NCBI RefSeq assembly: GCF_000014965.1
Contig: NC_008554.1
Span: 558,001 to 622,000, forward strand
Length of the DNA: 64,000 bases
Source: Syntrophobacter fumaroxidans MPOB
GTDB lineage: Bacteria > Desulfobacterota > Syntrophobacteria > Syntrophobacterales > Syntrophobacteraceae
Direction: 5' to 3'
Below are positions 63,851 to 64,000 of this stretch, piece after piece. A model generated the notes under the pieces. The model had not been told where the DNA came from and searched no databases. It worked only from the letters and a program-made list of their open reading frames with translations. Both the position numbers and the translations under genes were made by a program. Every line of letters begins with the position of its first letter. The stretch's first letter is position 1.

Positions 63851-64000
63851 GAGAGAATCCTTCCTTGTCATTTCTGTGTGAGATCAAAACAAACATTCAT
63901 GACGAAGTCCGTCGGGACGGCGTCTTCCAAAAGATCGAAAAACTGCGGCCGATTTCCGGCGAAGGCTCACTCCCGCGCTCCACGCAGGGGGCGGATCTCT

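Overview
The window looks like chromosomal DNA of a high-GC, Gram-negative anaerobe of the deltaproteobacterial (Desulfobacterota) type. The gene content resembles syntrophic or sulfate-reducing members such as Syntrophobacter; this is an inference from gene content and no database was searched. Supporting signs are an Mla lipid-transport set, a TonB receptor and corrinoid-type uptake operon with a three-subunit chelatase, a MucR-type regulator, sulfur-handling rhodanese/YedE proteins, a candidate selenoprotein and a textbook sigma-54 promoter. I found no rRNA, tRNA, CRISPR array, prophage or intact insertion sequence.

Layout. 1-7.3 kb (mostly minus): a stomatin/NfeD pair with a small Rho_N-like protein, a family 4 uracil-DNA glycosylase overlapping coaBC, a lipoprotein, and an MBL hydrolase with a nitroreductase. 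7.6-10.3 kb (plus): an Mla-type operon (STAS protein, ATPase, permease, MlaD) closed by a two-way terminator. 10.4-15.3 kb (minus): a coiled-coil lipoprotein, a LysM L,D-transpeptidase, a 5-formyl-THF cyclo-ligase-like protein, and a cysteine synthase fused to a cysteinyl-tRNA-synthetase-like domain that has lost its catalytic signatures. 15.8-31.4 kb: an AddB-like nuclease, a Nudix hydrolase, a phosphohexomutase, a ferritin-like protein, hisH-hisF, a GlnD-like protein with a ruined nucleotidyltransferase motif, MltD, an alpha/beta hydrolase, a ROK kinase and an XRE regulator.

31.5-45.5 kb is one metabolic island on the plus strand. It starts with tonB behind a strong promoter and an attenuator-like leader. 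A 0.6 kb block of dispersed repeats follows, then a compact leader resembling a cobalamin riboswitch, then an operon of BtuB-like receptor, BtuF, BtuC, BtuD, CobN, ChlI and ChlD. Corrinoid or cobalt-tetrapyrrole uptake and metal insertion appear to be made together.

46-58 kb is looser: an extended NDK, two ICMT-family membrane methyltransferases, a UvrD/Rep helicase, an exported protein rich in Gln-Tyr-Gly motifs, a MucR regulator, small lipoproteins, a VanX-like dipeptidase and a methyltransferase. It also carries a DUF1573 protein whose reading frame is interrupted by a TGA exactly where the first Cys of the family's CGC motif belongs, followed at once by a strong hairpin (candidate selenoprotein).

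58-59 kb has no protein gene. It holds a 20-bp-period repeat and a complete sigma-54 unit: two palindromic upstream sites, a perfect -24/-12 promoter and an intrinsic terminator, which predict an RNA of about 140 nt. 59-64 kb (minus) is a sulfur/persulfide module: an exported MBL-rhodanese protein, a YeeE/YedE protein and a YeeE/YedE-triple-rhodanese fusion.
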